64,000 nucleotides of DNA from an uncultured Ruminococcus sp. (GCF_947301925.1 NZ_CAMYUE010000003.1:124001-188000); one strand, 5' to 3'. Shown: positions 38,801-47,203, numbered from the stretch's first letter. Numbers and translations are program-made. Notes: generated from the letters alone by a model not told the origin.

Positions 38801-40839
38801 GGACAGATAAATATGTCTTTGTTCTTTCGGCAAAGAGCGGGCAGCGCCTGATGAATAAGGTTGAGCAGTTTAGGGGATACCTTGCAGCAAAACGACCTTC
38901 AGAGCTCGGCAGAACATTTTTATCCGATATGTGTTATACTCTTCAGCTTAAGCGTGAGGAATATGAGCAAAGGCTTGCCATCGTATTCAGCAGGGCTGAA
39001 GAACTAATCTCCTGTCTGGCTGATACCGTGAATGGAGCGGGATGCATCAATGCTTCATCAGACATACCTGATAGCGATATAACAGTAAGAACAGCTCGGA
39101 TATGGTGTGAAGGAGGCAAAGCAGACTGGATTAGCCTTTATGACGACCGCAGAGCCTTAACAGAAGATCTGCCGCCGGAACCATTCATACACCGCGATCA
39201 CTGGTTTGATTCATTCTGCCAGAAAAAAACTGAGACAAAACCGGCAGTAAAAAGTACTCCATATAAATATAACCCTTCTGTGAATAATGATGCCTCCGAG
39301 GCAGTATTTCTTGAATACATAACAGATGAGATATGCGTGCTCCATCTAAATTATACCGAGCAGAAGAATATGTTCACCAAGGCCTTCCTCAGCGGCATTA
39401 CCGAAAAGTTGTTACAGGTAAAGCGTGACAATAGACTGAAGGTTCTGATAGTAACGGGATACGGTAATATATTCTCCATGGGCGGAAGCAAGGAGGAACT
39501 GATGAGTCTTGCAAACGGCGACAATGAGTTTTCCGATGCTGACGGCTCTGTTATATACAATGGCTTTGCCGGGCTGGAGATACCTGTTATTTCGGCAATG
39601 CAGGGATATGCCTTCGGCGGCGGCCTGATATTCGGCCTGTACGGCGATATAGTTATACTTTCAAACCAAGCCTCTTACAGTGCAAACTTCATGAAATACG
39701 GTTTTACTCCCGGACTGGGCTCCACCTTCCTGCTCAGGCACAAGCTTGGCGACCTGCTTGCAAATGAGATGATGTATACAGCTCATATATACACCGGAAA
39801 AGAGCTTAGTACAAGGTGTACAGGTGTTATTTTCGAGGACCAGAATGATGTTATGATCAGAGCGGTTAGCATAGCCCGTGAGATCGCAGGCAAGACTTCA
39901 AAATCGCTTGCCGTGCTTAAAAGCGGTCTTGGTCAGAAGTATAAAGACGATCTCAAAGCTGCCATTGATCTTGAACTTGAAATGCACAGAAAGACCATAA
40001 CTACAGCCGAATCAAGAATGCGAATAGACAAGCTTATCAGCGACAGCGTATCGAAGCCTTCAGCATCTCATTCGGAAAGCGCACCTGTGCTTGAACTGAA
40101 TAAACAAGTCGTTACTCCTGCTTTTACGAGGGAAAACATTATGCTGCCGCCTCTTGATGATACCGCTGAAGTGAGAAAAAATGACAGTGATATGTTGGAA
40201 TATGTGATTTCGGTTATTTCCAACATCCTGCATATACCGGAGAGCGAGATAGACAGCAATATTCTTTTGCACGATCTTGGTATAGATTCTATAAATATGG
40301 TTGAGCTGTCAAGGATCATCAACAACGATCATATGCTGGATATAGATGCATCGGAACTTTATGACTATTCAACCCCCGGTAGAATAGCAAAGCTCATATC
40401 GGAAAAAACAGGCATTGAGAGCATAGCGCCAAAGCGTGAGGCATTACCTGTGCAGAATGTTTTGCCGGAAAAAACAAAAAACGAAAAAGAAGATATGCAG
40501 GAGGTGTATTACGGACTTACTGCTATAATAAGCGAGATACTTCATCTACCTGCAGCTGATATCGACATAAATGATAGTTTCAGCGATCTTGGCATGGATT
40601 CCATCAATATGATAGAGTTGTCAAGGCGAATGAAGGATACCTATGATGTATCTGTGGACGCGTCCGAACTCTATGATTATAATTCCATCAAAAAGGCGTC
40701 ACAACTCATAGGCAGAGATCGTATCGTACAGGAAAAAACATCATGTGATAATGAAAAGAGCGTTCTTGATATGCTTAAAGGTATCGACGATGAAACAGAC
40801 CTTGACGATCTTGACAAGTATCTGGCAGATCTCCTGTGA
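35815..40839 (+). CDS. trans-AT PKS: KR - ACP - KS9 - ECH - ACP - ACP, no thioesterase
   Basis: KR: IVITGASGRIA, VDYSLINRF. ACP: MGFDSIS. KS9: NTACSSS, ELHGTGTKLGDP, KNNIGHLEP. ECH: NMFTKAFLSGITE, GYAFGGGLIFGLYGDIV, NFMKYGFTPGLGSTF. ACPs: LGIDSINMVELSR and LGMDSINMIELSR. Confidence 0.93.
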   Translation: MIEIYNDKLTEQPVMNCGELVRETVICDISGKRFAGYDFGHDVLCCNSMDEMSAYVYDSLTGGKDIDIVICDDTIAGADSIMYIKEYYLKLLDIVKTAVFEKKSCLRLIVFYKTGDDILPYNEAFAPIGMSAAIIGGELKIKTVGLDKATDLTFDILMSELTEADFTDSTVVYNSGKRYIKSMVPCRSAGTGRGSSLILDGDSAIVITGASGRIAGILARAVAERSRAGIILISRSRNSQIDDLLERYGGRVSFIECDINDGSKFETVLSEALAGYSRCAAIINTAGNNDGKYFINKNREDMEYVFAPKLNGAFVLFEYACKHPVDRLILFSSSSAFLGDLGQVDYSLINRFTDVFAAYADKYLRRSGRNTRVVSAAWPLWRNGGMHMEESREAVYLAMNGAEYLEDEEGAALLFELMTDEEHTGLLVIKKKDKSEVKKMSEKNYNRGDDKISSELRDIIYRVIDLEPERISETRNFSEMGFDSISFREFAEQINKSFGLEILPIDFFSCTNLKLLAEKVSKEYAAADMKRKTSAASVNDPFAFLDDGADTAVSDTGVSAVCGDSAKKCDDIAVIGAECIMPDADNIWEFWKNLTKGRCSVKNVPAERLTDGCFKEGTDIKACFIDRIKGFDGEFFGITPRNCDNMDPQQRLYIEVVWRAFERAGYRISDLEGKNVGVFTGVQHCDYKNILMQKGILDGSSVIGTDPTMLSNYLSYIFDLHGPSESVNTACSSSLTAVHRAVTAIKNGECEMAVAGGVSLLLNANSFTMADSMGILSPENTCSALDESASGYVKGEGIGAIVLKPLYKAVRDGDNVLAVIKASGVNHGGRAQSVTSPNEEAQLKLVTDTFEKAGISPDTVSYMELHGTGTKLGDPIEVRALKRAYEYFGTESRGTVAIGSLKNNIGHLEPASGIASMIKVIMCLREKTLVPHINYRNENPYLKLSETPFYVNTELRQWNTENIRRATVSSFGFGGANAFVILEEAPQNSSHSPDIGTDKYVFVLSAKSGQRLMNKVEQFRGYLAAKRPSELGRTFLSDMCYTLQLKREEYEQRLAIVFSRAEELISCLADTVNGAGCINASSDIPDSDITVRTARIWCEGGKADWISLYDDRRALTEDLPPEPFIHRDHWFDSFCQKKTETKPAVKSTPYKYNPSVNNDASEAVFLEYITDEICVLHLNYTEQKNMFTKAFLSGITEKLLQVKRDNRLKVLIVTGYGNIFSMGGSKEELMSLANGDNEFSDADGSVIYNGFAGLEIPVISAMQGYAFGGGLIFGLYGDIVILSNQASYSANFMKYGFTPGLGSTFLLRHKLGDLLANEMMYTAHIYTGKELSTRCTGVIFEDQNDVMIRAVSIAREIAGKTSKSLAVLKSGLGQKYKDDLKAAIDLELEMHRKTITTAESRMRIDKLISDSVSKPSASHSESAPVLELNKQVVTPAFTRENIMLPPLDDTAEVRKNDSDMLEYVISVISNILHIPESEIDSNILLHDLGIDSINMVELSRIINNDHMLDIDASELYDYSTPGRIAKLISEKTGIESIAPKREALPVQNVLPEKTKNEKEDMQEVYYGLTAIISEILHLPAADIDINDSFSDLGMDSINMIELSRRMKDTYDVSVDASELYDYNSIKKASQLIGRDRIVQEKTSCDNEKSVLDMLKGIDDETDLDDLDKYLADLL

Positions 40840-40865
40840 TCATAATAGCGTCAATATAAGAAAAG

Positions 40866-40900
40866 CCCGCGGACTATTGTAAAAAGTCTGCGGTTTTTTC
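40866..40900 (+). terminator. Rho-independent terminator of the PKS operon
   Basis: ccgcggact ... agtctgcgg (9-bp stem with one G-T) followed by ttttttc, 27 nt after the last PKS stop. Confidence 0.85.
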
Positions 40901-40920
40901 TTATATAAATACTCATGCGC

Positions 40921-40954
40921 AAAAAAATCGCGCCCCACATTAAGTGAGGCGCGA
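40921..40954 (-). terminator. Rho-independent terminator on the minus strand
   Basis: Minus-strand reading: tcgcgcc-loop-ggcgcga followed by ttttttt. Confidence 0.7.
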
Positions 40955-41061
40955 ACTTGTCTGCGGGAGTTACCCGCTTGTGTGAGCTGAACATAATTGA
41001 TGAGAGTGTCGTGAGCGAAAGCAGACTGACATTTTCGTACAAAGTGAACGAGTAAAACAAG

Positions 41062-41080
41062 TGCCCCCGTGAAGGGGGCA
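41062..41080 (-). terminator. Hairpin just downstream of tRNA-Leu, possible terminator or processing stem
   Basis: tgccccc-gtga-agggggca in + orientation (allowing loop variation); short T-rich run (cttgtttta) on the minus strand. Confidence 0.45.
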
Positions 41081-41092
41081 CAGGCACTGTGC

Positions 41093-41179
41093 TGGTGCCG
41101 GTGGCGGGGGTCGAACCCGCACGGTGTTGCCACCACGAGATTTTGAGTCTCGCACGTCTGCCAATTCCATCACACCGGC
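41093..41179 (-). tRNA. tRNA-Leu (anticodon CAA), CCA encoded
   Basis: Reverse complement GCCGGTGTGATGGAATTGGCAGACGTGCGAGACTCAAAATCTCGTGGTGGCAACACCGTGCGGGTTCGACCCCCGCCACCGGCACCA. 7-bp acceptor stem, loop CTCAAAA, long variable arm, GGTTCGA T-loop. Confidence 0.95.
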
Positions 41180-41267
41180 GCAACGGAATAATTATACCAC
41201 ATAACCGTACATAATGTCAAGACATAATACAAAAAAACAGGGCTGCCATATCCGGCAGCCCATATAT

Positions 41268-42947
41268 CTATTCATACAGATAGTTTCCGGCCAGCCTTTT
41301 TTCAAACTCCTCAATGGGGAGCGGCTTATCAAAGTAAAAGCCTTGAGCCAGCTTGCAGCAGTTTGAGGTAAGGAGCGCAACGTGCTCCTTGGTCTCAACG
41401 CCCTCGGCGATACATTCCAGCCCCATTTCCTGTGCCATTGATACGATATACTTGAACATGATACATTTCTGCTGATAGTTGGCATTGTCAGCACCGGGGA
41501 GCAGGCTTTTATCCAGCTTCAGTACGTTCCAGGGAAGCTCCTTGATAAGGTTCAGAGAGGAATAGCCTATACCGAAATCGTCAACGGAGGTGGATATGCC
41601 TGCCTGATGGAGCCCGTTTATGGTGCGCTTCAGATCCTTGAACTCAACGTCCGTGGTAGTTTCGGTCAGTTCTATCTCGATATATTTATGAGGAACATCG
41701 TGCTTGTCGATGATCTTTTCTATACGCTCCACAAGGTCCATATCCGACAGGTGTCTGCGTGAGAGGTTCACCGATATCCTCACCGCGTTCCCGCCCTGAT
41801 CCAGCCATCTTCTTATATCGCGGCACACTCTGTCCAGCACATAGAAATCCAGCTTGCAGATGTCGCGTCCCTGTTCGAGGACGGGGATAAAATCAGCAGG
41901 AGGGACGACTCTTCCGTTATGGAACCATCGTGACAGAGCCTCTGCGCCTGCGATATTCCTTCCCTCCAGGGATATCTTTGGCTGATAGTATACAAGGAAC
42001 TCGTTGTTTTCGAGAGCCTTGGGGAAGCTTGCAGTGATATCGTTATTGCGTTTGCTTCTTGCGAGAAGGGCGTCGTCGAAATAGACTACATTTCCGTTGT
42101 TCTTGGCGATATAGAAGGCCATGCTTACTCTGTCCATGATATCGGTAGGCAGAATAAAGCTGTCCATATCAGGGATAATGTATATTCCTGCCGAGGCAGT
42201 TATCAGTATGCGTTCGGCTTTTCCGCCGTCTATAGACACGGCGGTGCCGTTGAGCAGCTCCAGCAGTGACGGCAGTTTTTCGCCTCTGATGAGAGTGATG
42301 AAGTTATCTCCGCCCACTCGGCAGACGAATTCGTCCTTATGATCAAGGAGCTGATCTATCATGCCGATGAAGCGTTTCATGACTCTGGTGCCGTTTTCGC
42401 GGCCGATACGCTGATTGACGATGGAGAACCGCTTCAGATTGAAGTATACTGCGGCAAAGCCCTCTATGCGCTCCTCCTTGCACAGCAGCTTGACGGTCTT
42501 CATGAACTGCTGCAGGTTATACATACCTAGATCGCTGTCATAGAAAGTGAGCCGGTGGGTAAGCTTCAGCAGTCTGCTTCTTGCGTTGAAGGTACTGAGC
42601 AGGGAGATAAACACCTCTATCCTGCCTCTTTCAACCTCTGTCCACTCGTCTGCGCCGTCCCTGAGCATGACCTTATACACCGCGATGTTTTCATCGGGCG
42701 TAATGATGCGTCTTGTAATGTAATCACCGTCGCAGCTGCCGCCGTAATCGTAGAAGCAGTAGCTTTTGAAAAGCCCCATATGTTCGGAGGCCTCGTTATC
42801 GTAGGCTATAAAGTCCACCTTGCCTATTTTCAGGCAGTAGCAGAGCTCCTCCATAGTTTCGGGAACATCAGGTGAAAGAGTATCGGGTATCATATAGATC
42901 CCGTGAATGAATTTTTCCAACGCTGTCAGGTACTCGTTTGTATTCAT
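41268..42947 (-). CDS. GGDEF (degenerate)-EAL domain protein, probable c-di-GMP phosphodiesterase
   Basis: Start ATG 42947 with SD ggagggg. GGDNF in place of GGDEF. EAL motifs: GAEALSRW, SVNLSRRHL, IELTETT, VDDFGIGYSSL, IAEGVET. Confidence 0.9.
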   Translation of the reverse strand: MNTNEYLTALEKFIHGIYMIPDTLSPDVPETMEELCYCLKIGKVDFIAYDNEASEHMGLFKSYCFYDYGGSCDGDYITRRIITPDENIAVYKVMLRDGADEWTEVERGRIEVFISLLSTFNARSRLLKLTHRLTFYDSDLGMYNLQQFMKTVKLLCKEERIEGFAAVYFNLKRFSIVNQRIGRENGTRVMKRFIGMIDQLLDHKDEFVCRVGGDNFITLIRGEKLPSLLELLNGTAVSIDGGKAERILITASAGIYIIPDMDSFILPTDIMDRVSMAFYIAKNNGNVVYFDDALLARSKRNNDITASFPKALENNEFLVYYQPKISLEGRNIAGAEALSRWFHNGRVVPPADFIPVLEQGRDICKLDFYVLDRVCRDIRRWLDQGGNAVRISVNLSRRHLSDMDLVERIEKIIDKHDVPHKYIEIELTETTTDVEFKDLKRTINGLHQAGISTSVDDFGIGYSSLNLIKELPWNVLKLDKSLLPGADNANYQQKCIMFKYIVSMAQEMGLECIAEGVETKEHVALLTSNCCKLAQGFYFDKPLPIEEFEKRLAGNYLYE

Positions 42948-43175
42948 GCATATCCCCTCCGAACAGGCGTGAGCCTGCATCAGATTATTTATATTTATAA
43001 TGATTATAACATAATAAAAACGGGGAATGATTGACATTCTGTGAATATAGTGTGAATATTACAATGGCGGCGCTGAAATGTTGTTTTTTGTTGGTGAAAA
43101 TCAACAATCGGAGATGGCGGAGCTTAAAGCAGCACGGAAAAGTTCAACGAATAAAAGCTTTAAAGCAAAAAAGTG

Positions 43176-43204
43176 TTGACAGTGTACGCCGTGTATGCTA
43201 TAAT
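43176..43204 (+). promoter_or_regulatory. Sigma-70-type promoter of the aro operon
   Basis: TTGACA - 17 bp - TATAAT with extended -10 (TGCTATAAT). Confidence 0.85.
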
Positions 43205-43262
43205 TTAACTAAAGCTGCCGCTGTGCCTTTCAGCGGCATATTTTGTATCGGAGGTCGGTAGT

Positions 43263-44303
43263 ATGAGGAAGATAAGCATTAATACGAGCCACCCTTACGA
43301 TGTGCTCATACAGCGCGGAGGGCTTGCAAAATGCGGAGAATATATATCAGAGGTGACCGGCTCGCGGAGAGCTGCCATAATAACGGACGATGTGGTGGAA
43401 AAGCTCCATTTGCAGACTGCTCTCGACTCAATGAAAGCCGCAGGCTTTGAGTGCAGTGTTTTTGTTTTCCCCAACGGAGAGCAGTCCAAGTGCCTTGAAA
43501 CTCTGGGCAGGATATACGATTTCCTCTGTGAGAGCAATATTACCAGAAGCGATATCATCGTTGCTCTGGGAGGCGGCGTCGTAGGTGATATCACAGGCTT
43601 TGCGGCCGCTACATATCTCAGGGGCGTGGAGTTCATACAGATACCCACCACCCTTCTTTCACAGGTGGATTCCTCAGTGGGCGGCAAGACCGCCATAGAC
43701 ATTGCAGGGGGCAAGAATCTTGTGGGCTCCTTCAAGCAGCCTGCTCTTGTCATCTGTGACAGCGACATATTGAAGACCCTGAAGCCCGAAACTCTTGCGG
43801 AGGGCATGGGCGAGTGCATCAAATACGGCATGATAAGGGACGAAAAGCTCTTTGAGCTCATGGAGTCACACTGCCTTGAAAATGTTGACGGGATAATGGA
43901 CGAGATGGTATACAAATGTGTGGATATAAAGCGTCAGGTGGTGGAAAACGACGAGTTCGACAAGGGCGAGCGCATGATACTTAACTTCGGCCATACCATA
44001 GGACACGCCCTTGAAGGCTGGCACAACTACAAGGATTACGCACACGGAGCAGGAGTTGCCGCAGGTATGTGCATCATAACCGACCGCCTTGCGCCTCAGC
44101 TTTCGGAGAGGCTGAAAAAGTGCTGCGAGGCTTATAAGCTCCCTACAGGTACGGATATACCCATGAGCGAGCTGCTGCCCTTCTGCTCGAAGGACAAGAA
44201 GAACGAGGCAAAGAACATAAACTACATCATCTGCAACGAGATAGGCAGGGGAGAGATCGTCAAGGTCCCGTTTGATGAGTTCTGCCGCCTTATGGAGGGC
44301 TGA
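43263..44303 (+). CDS. aroB: 3-dehydroquinate synthase
   Basis: ALGGGVVGDITGFAAATYLRGVEFIQIPTTLLSQVDSSVGGKTAID, NFGHTIGHALE. Confidence 0.96.
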   Translation: MRKISINTSHPYDVLIQRGGLAKCGEYISEVTGSRRAAIITDDVVEKLHLQTALDSMKAAGFECSVFVFPNGEQSKCLETLGRIYDFLCESNITRSDIIVALGGGVVGDITGFAAATYLRGVEFIQIPTTLLSQVDSSVGGKTAIDIAGGKNLVGSFKQPALVICDSDILKTLKPETLAEGMGECIKYGMIRDEKLFELMESHCLENVDGIMDEMVYKCVDIKRQVVENDEFDKGERMILNFGHTIGHALEGWHNYKDYAHGAGVAAGMCIITDRLAPQLSERLKKCCEAYKLPTGTDIPMSELLPFCSKDKKNEAKNINYIICNEIGRGEIVKVPFDEFCRLMEG

Positions 44304-44305
44304 AA

Positions 44306-45538
44306 ATGGATATCAGGATAAGTCCCTCTGTGCTCGGCGGAGAGCTGAGCATACCTGCCTCAAAAAGCTGCGCACACCGCTCTATAATATGCGCGGCTCT
44401 TGCAGACGGAGTTTCACATCTCAGCGGAGTTACCATGTCAAAGGACATCGAGGCTACTATCGGAGCAATGAGGGCTCTGGGAGCTGAGTTCGTGGTCAGC
44501 GGCAGAGATATAACCGTAAAAGGCACAGGCGGCCGTCATACCGGCAGCTGCCTTATCGACTGCAACGAGAGCGGTTCTACCCTGCGCTTCATACTTCCCA
44601 TAGCTGCCGCAGTCAGCAGCAGTGCCGAGTTCATCGGCAGGGGAAGACTGCCCCAGCGTCCCATTGATATTTTTGTCCGCGAGCTTGGCAGAAACGGTAC
44701 ACGATTCGACTATCACAATACAATGCCCTTTACCGTTTCGGGAGGGCTGAACAGCGGCGTTTTCAAGGTGGAGGGAGATGTCTCCTCACAGTTCATAACG
44801 GGACTTCTCTTTGCACTGCCCCTTCTTGAAGGGGACTCGGAGATCGTCCTCACCTCACATCTGGAATCCCGTCCCTATGTGGACATAACCATAGATACTC
44901 TGCGCAGATTCGGCATTTCTGCCGAGGAGAGCGTGAACGGCTTCCGCATAAAAGGCGGTCAGAGGTATCTCCCCAATGATGAGAGGATAGAGGGAGATTA
45001 TTCACAGGCGGCCTTCTTCTATGTGGCGAATGCACTGGGTTCACAGGTGGAGCTTCATAATCTCAATGAAAACAGTGTTCAGGGCGACAGGAAAATCCTT
45101 GAAATTATACGCAATATGTGTTATAATGGCAGTATCGGACATTACGATGCCGACTGCTCGGATATACCCGACCTTGTACCCGTGCTTGCGGTGCTGGGAG
45201 CCTTCGGCAGCGGCGATTCCCGTATATATAACGCTAAACGACTTAAAATAAAGGAAAGCGACCGTTTACAGACCACTGCGGCCATGATAAACGCTCTCGG
45301 AGGAAATGTTGACATCACCGATGACGGCCTCATCATTCATCCCACAGGCGCTATGCACGGCGGTACTGTAGACAGCTCCGGAGACCACAGGATAGCTATG
45401 GCGGCTGCTGTTGCGGCTACCCGTACCGACGGCGATGTTATCATCAGAGGCGCCGAGGCAGTGGAAAAATCCTATCCCGCTTTCTTTGACGACTACAAAA
45501 AGCTCGGAGGTAAAGCAAATGTCATCATTCTGGAATAA
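44306..45538 (+). CDS. aroA: 3-phosphoshikimate 1-carboxyvinyltransferase (EPSP synthase)
   Basis: IPASKSCAHRSIICAALADG, NESGSTLRFILPIAA, DYSQAAFF, KESDRLQTTAAMINALGG, DHRIAMAAAVAA. Confidence 0.96.
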   Translation: MDIRISPSVLGGELSIPASKSCAHRSIICAALADGVSHLSGVTMSKDIEATIGAMRALGAEFVVSGRDITVKGTGGRHTGSCLIDCNESGSTLRFILPIAAAVSSSAEFIGRGRLPQRPIDIFVRELGRNGTRFDYHNTMPFTVSGGLNSGVFKVEGDVSSQFITGLLFALPLLEGDSEIVLTSHLESRPYVDITIDTLRRFGISAEESVNGFRIKGGQRYLPNDERIEGDYSQAAFFYVANALGSQVELHNLNENSVQGDRKILEIIRNMCYNGSIGHYDADCSDIPDLVPVLAVLGAFGSGDSRIYNAKRLKIKESDRLQTTAAMINALGGNVDITDDGLIIHPTGAMHGGTVDSSGDHRIAMAAAVAATRTDGDVIIRGAEAVEKSYPAFFDDYKKLGGKANVIILE

Positions 45539-46598
45539 CAGGATATCCGTGTCCATGTTCGGCGAAGCACAGGGCCCCGCCATAGGCGTGACCGTTGACA
45601 ATCTCCCCTCGGGAGAATATATCGACCCCGAGGAGCTCGCCCGTTTCATGGCCAGAAGATATCCGGGCGGCAGCTCCTCTGCCGTGAATTCCATGCCCCA
45701 TATCATGTCGGGTATATTCAACGACCGCACCACGGGCACTCCTCTATGTGCCTTCCTTCAGAATACTCAGGCGTCGGCTCCTCAGCATGAGGACATCGAC
45801 AATCTGGTAAGACCGGGTCATGCGGACTATACAGGTACTCTCAGATACAGGGGCTTCAATGATGTGCGCGGAGGCGGACACTTTTCCGACAGACTTACGG
45901 CTCCGCTATGCTTTGCGGGAGCTGTATGCGCCCAGATACTGGAAAGACGCGGTATCTATACAGGCGCCCATATACTTCAGATACACAACATAAAGGATAA
46001 TCCCTTCGATCCCGTTAATATCACAAGGGACGGCATACTCAGCGTCAGAGGAAAGGCCTTCCCCGTTATCAGCGACCGCAAGGGCTGGGAGATGACAGAG
46101 GATATAAACAAGGCCTATGAGGGCGGCGAGTCCCTGGGAGGAGTTATCGAGTGCGCGTCTGTGAATGTGCCCGCAGGTATTGGTTCTCCCGTATTTGACG
46201 GACTTGAAAACAGCATTGCTCAGCTCATATTCGGTATCCCCAATGTAAAGGGACTGGAGTTCGGAGCTGGCTTTACCTCAGCGAAAATGGTGGGAAGCCA
46301 GAACAATGATGAGTTCTATGTGAACGATCACGGTCATGTACTCACAAAGACCAATAACCACGGCGGAGTCATCGGCGGTATCTCTACGGGTATGCCTGTA
46401 ACTCTGAGAGTGGCCTTCAAGCCCTCGGAATATGTGGGCGGACAGCAGTCTGCGGTGAATTACCGCGATATGACCGACAGTACCGCCGAAAGCGCAGGCC
46501 ATATACCCTGCGGAGTTCCCGCGGCAGTTCCCTGTGTAGAGGCGGCGGTGAATATCGCCCTCCTTTCCCATATGCTGGATTATCCCAATTTCTGTTAA
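45519..46598 (+). CDS. aroC: chorismate synthase
   Basis: MSSFWNNRISVSMFGEAQGPAIGVTVDNLPSG, RPGHADYTGTLRYRGFNDVRGGGHFSDRLTAPLCFAGA. ATG 45519 (SD ggaggt) overlaps the aroA 3' end by 20 bp; ORF-track start 45411 is too early. Confidence 0.95.
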   Translation: MSSFWNNRISVSMFGEAQGPAIGVTVDNLPSGEYIDPEELARFMARRYPGGSSSAVNSMPHIMSGIFNDRTTGTPLCAFLQNTQASAPQHEDIDNLVRPGHADYTGTLRYRGFNDVRGGGHFSDRLTAPLCFAGAVCAQILERRGIYTGAHILQIHNIKDNPFDPVNITRDGILSVRGKAFPVISDRKGWEMTEDINKAYEGGESLGGVIECASVNVPAGIGSPVFDGLENSIAQLIFGIPNVKGLEFGAGFTSAKMVGSQNNDEFYVNDHGHVLTKTNNHGGVIGGISTGMPVTLRVAFKPSEYVGGQQSAVNYRDMTDSTAESAGHIPCGVPAAVPCVEAAVNIALLSHMLDYPNFC

Positions 46599-46609
46599 GG
46601 TGATTCATT

Positions 46610-47203
46610 ATGCAGGACGAAAACATCATGAAGATGGCAGAGCGTGCCGACACCGAGATAAAGGACGTCCCCACGCTGAATATACTTCTCTGCTATCTGC
46701 TCTATAAAATAGACAGACCCGTTAGTCCCGACCAGCTTTACGACATCGCTATCGGAACGGGTATCATAAACTATTTCTACTATCAGGACTCTGTGGGTTA
46801 TCTCCTGAAAAACGGACTTATCACAGAGGAAGCCGACGATAAGGGCGGCTCCTGCTATATGCTGATGCCAAAGGGCAGGGAGTGCGCAAAGCAGCTGAAG
46901 AACTATGCTCCCAAGTCCTACAGGGACAAGCTTGTGCTGGCGGCAATACGCTATTTTGCCCGTATACAGTACGAGAAGGAGCTGAAGATCGAATACGAGC
47001 CCGTGGGCAGCGGCTATTATGTCCATGTAAGGTGTATCGACAGCACCTTCGACCTTATGGATCTGAGGCTGTATGCTCCCGATATGACTCAGGCAAAGCT
47101 CATAGGGGAGAGGATACTTCTCAATCCTGCGGGCTTCTACGGCAAGGTCATAGAGGTAGCTCTCACCAACGAGGAGCCTGCCTACGACCTCAGCGACAAC
47201 TGA
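46610..47203 (+). CDS. DUF4364 family protein
   Basis: 197 aa, LNILLCYLLYKIDRPVSPDQLYDIAIGTGIINYFYYQDSVGYLLKNGLI winged-helix-like N-terminus resembling DUF4364 proteins of Clostridia. Confidence 0.75.
   Translation: MQDENIMKMAERADTEIKDVPTLNILLCYLLYKIDRPVSPDQLYDIAIGTGIINYFYYQDSVGYLLKNGLITEEADDKGGSCYMLMPKGRECAKQLKNYAPKSYRDKLVLAAIRYFARIQYEKELKIEYEPVGSGYYVHVRCIDSTFDLMDLRLYAPDMTQAKLIGERILLNPAGFYGKVIEVALTNEEPAYDLSDN

Noticed and set aside
10-40839. Repeated KS/ACP/ECH blocks as possible DNA repeats
   Set aside because: These are paralogous protein domains diverged at the DNA level, not mobile or tandem DNA repeats.
40840-41183. Small minus-strand ORFs across tRNA-Leu (98, 110 and 67 aa)
   Set aside because: Overlap the tRNA and terminators; the RVRPPPPAP-type peptide is the familiar translation of a tRNA 3' end.
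42948-43037. N-terminal 30 aa (MSIIPRFYYVIIIININN...) of the EAL ORF
   Set aside because: AT-rich promoter/leader DNA; ATG 42947 has a good SD.
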